From positions 1 to 18,856 of the forward strand of contig JAFREE010000284.1 in assembly GCA_019400425.1 (NCBI GenBank): DNA of 18,856 nucleotides, read 5' to 3'. The position numbers were made by a program, and so were the translations under genes. Below, piece by piece: positions 18,085 to 18,856 of the stretch (positions are counted from its first letter, which is position 1; the number at the start of each line of letters is the position of its first letter). This DNA is from Hymenochaete sp. R1 (lineage: Eukaryota; Basidiomycota; Agaricomycetes; Hymenochaetales; Hymenochaetaceae). The notes under the pieces were generated by a model. That model had not been told where the DNA came from. It was given only the letters and a program-made list of their open reading frames with translations, and did no database searches.

Positions 18085-18856
18085 TTGTTTAACTGCATAG
18101 CACATCAACTTGACCTGAACGCGCGCGCATGCGTGATCTTTGCCCTTTACCTCGGACATCACTCATTCGCGCACACATGCCAAAACGACTATGATGATTT
18201 TGGGACCAGTGAGGACGAGTATGATTTTGGGCAAGAGGAAGAGGAGAAGAGGGATGAGGTACCGGGGTCGGCCATCTCGGTTGTTGAGCAAGGGCGAGAA
18301 CTCATCATCCATGGAGAAGGTGCTTCGATGCATTCGCTGCACACACAATCAGGTCAGAAAATTATTCCTCTATTCTTGTCTCTGTGGTTCCTTGATTCAA
18401 TTTAAATTTATCTGTACTGATGCTCTATACTGTTTTAGGTGTGACGCATCTCTTAGTCGGCGGTTCTAGCATGCCCAATTCAGTGCCGTGCGTCCTAACG
18501 TTGATGATCCCACACATCAGCACATCGTTATTGGCGTTGGACATATCCGCGAGCTTTTTTGGCCTCCTTGCCATCGGAATTAGCGGTGTGTGTATGCTTA
18601 GAGCAGCTCAATATCTCCGCAAATCCACTCCAGGCCCTCCCCGATTTGTTAGCGCAGTTAACCTCGCTGCGCGGGTTACTGGAACGGTCTCCAGCAACCG
18701 TCCCAGCAGTTTCGAAACATCGGACTTATTCCAAACCATCATCAACAGCAGCACTACTCTAACCCAGCGCATTTTTATTCAATCCACTCCTCCTCGAACC
18801 TAAATCTCCCGCTCGACGCGTCCCCACCTCCCCAATCTCCGTCTTACGGTCCGCTT
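18085..18856 (+). pseudogene. Leucine-rich-repeat protein, frameshifted and partial
   Basis: An acidic exon ends at 18352 (reading DYDDFGTSEDEYDFGQEEEE, then GRELIIHGEGASMHSLHTQS). An 86-nt intron (18353-18438, GTCAGA...TTTTAG) joins it in phase to GVTHLLVGGSSMPNSVPCV and LLALDISASF. LRR units follow with LEQLNISANPLQALPDLLAQ, a textbook LxxLNIS.NPL..LP..L pattern. The frame must change three times: at the T6 run 18555-18560 (one T too many), near 18720-18726 (after VSKHRT to LFQTIINSSTTLTQ), and near 18762-18766 (to PAHFYSIHS and LNLPLDASPPP). Each downstream segment still resembles the next expected LRR unit. This points to a decayed copy, unless the assembly has errors. The family resembles fungal multi-LRR proteins with acidic N-termini. 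The 5' limit is unclear and the 3' end is outside the window. Confidence 0.65.

Noticed and set aside
1..18856. tRNA, rRNA or complete transposon
   Set aside because: By eye I found no B-box-type tRNA motif, rRNA stretch, transposase motif or paired terminal repeats, although a covariance-model or repeat-library search could still detect them.

Overview
The window looks like nuclear DNA of a filamentous basidiomycete, probably an agaricomycete. Genes are split by short introns (about 48-61 nt) with GT-AG ends and CTAAY-like branch sites, starts have A at -3, and one gene is a NACHT-WD40 STAND (NLR-like) protein of the kind greatly expanded in mushroom-forming fungi. All exon models are hand-made from splice consensus, frame and phase; none has transcript support.

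Layout: (1) 1-407, minus: first exon of an alpha/beta-hydrolase-like gene that leaves the window. (2) 408-1681: divergent intergenic region with microsatellites and poly(dT)-poly(dA). (3) 1682-4000, plus: a low-complexity nuclear-type protein with two AT-hooks. (4) 4001-5005: gene-free, full of short periodic repeats. (5) 5006-10277, minus: the main gene, nine exons, about 1615 residues: C2-like domain, helical MLKL/HeLo-like bundle, NACHT NTPase, 14 WD40 blades and a conserved C-terminal tail. (6) 10278-11984: mostly intergenic, with one weak two-exon candidate gene (10582-11123, minus) and splice-like signals that may be the relic of another NLR-type gene. (7) 11985-13516, plus: gcvT, the mitochondrial aminomethyltransferase of the glycine cleavage system, four exons. 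(8) 13772-14614, minus: single-exon coiled-coil protein of unknown function, convergent with gcvT. (9) 14615-18084: about 3.4 kb with no supportable gene. (10) 18085-18856, plus: part of a leucine-rich-repeat protein gene that changes frame three times in about 220 bp and looks like a pseudogene; it runs off the window.

The genes do not form a pathway. The housekeeping anchor is gcvT. The accessory part is the NACHT-WD40 gene, whose family is linked in fungi to non-self recognition and regulated cell death. The possible NLR relic upstream of it and the decayed LRR gene further right suggest ongoing birth and death of repeat-type recognition genes here, but that is inference.
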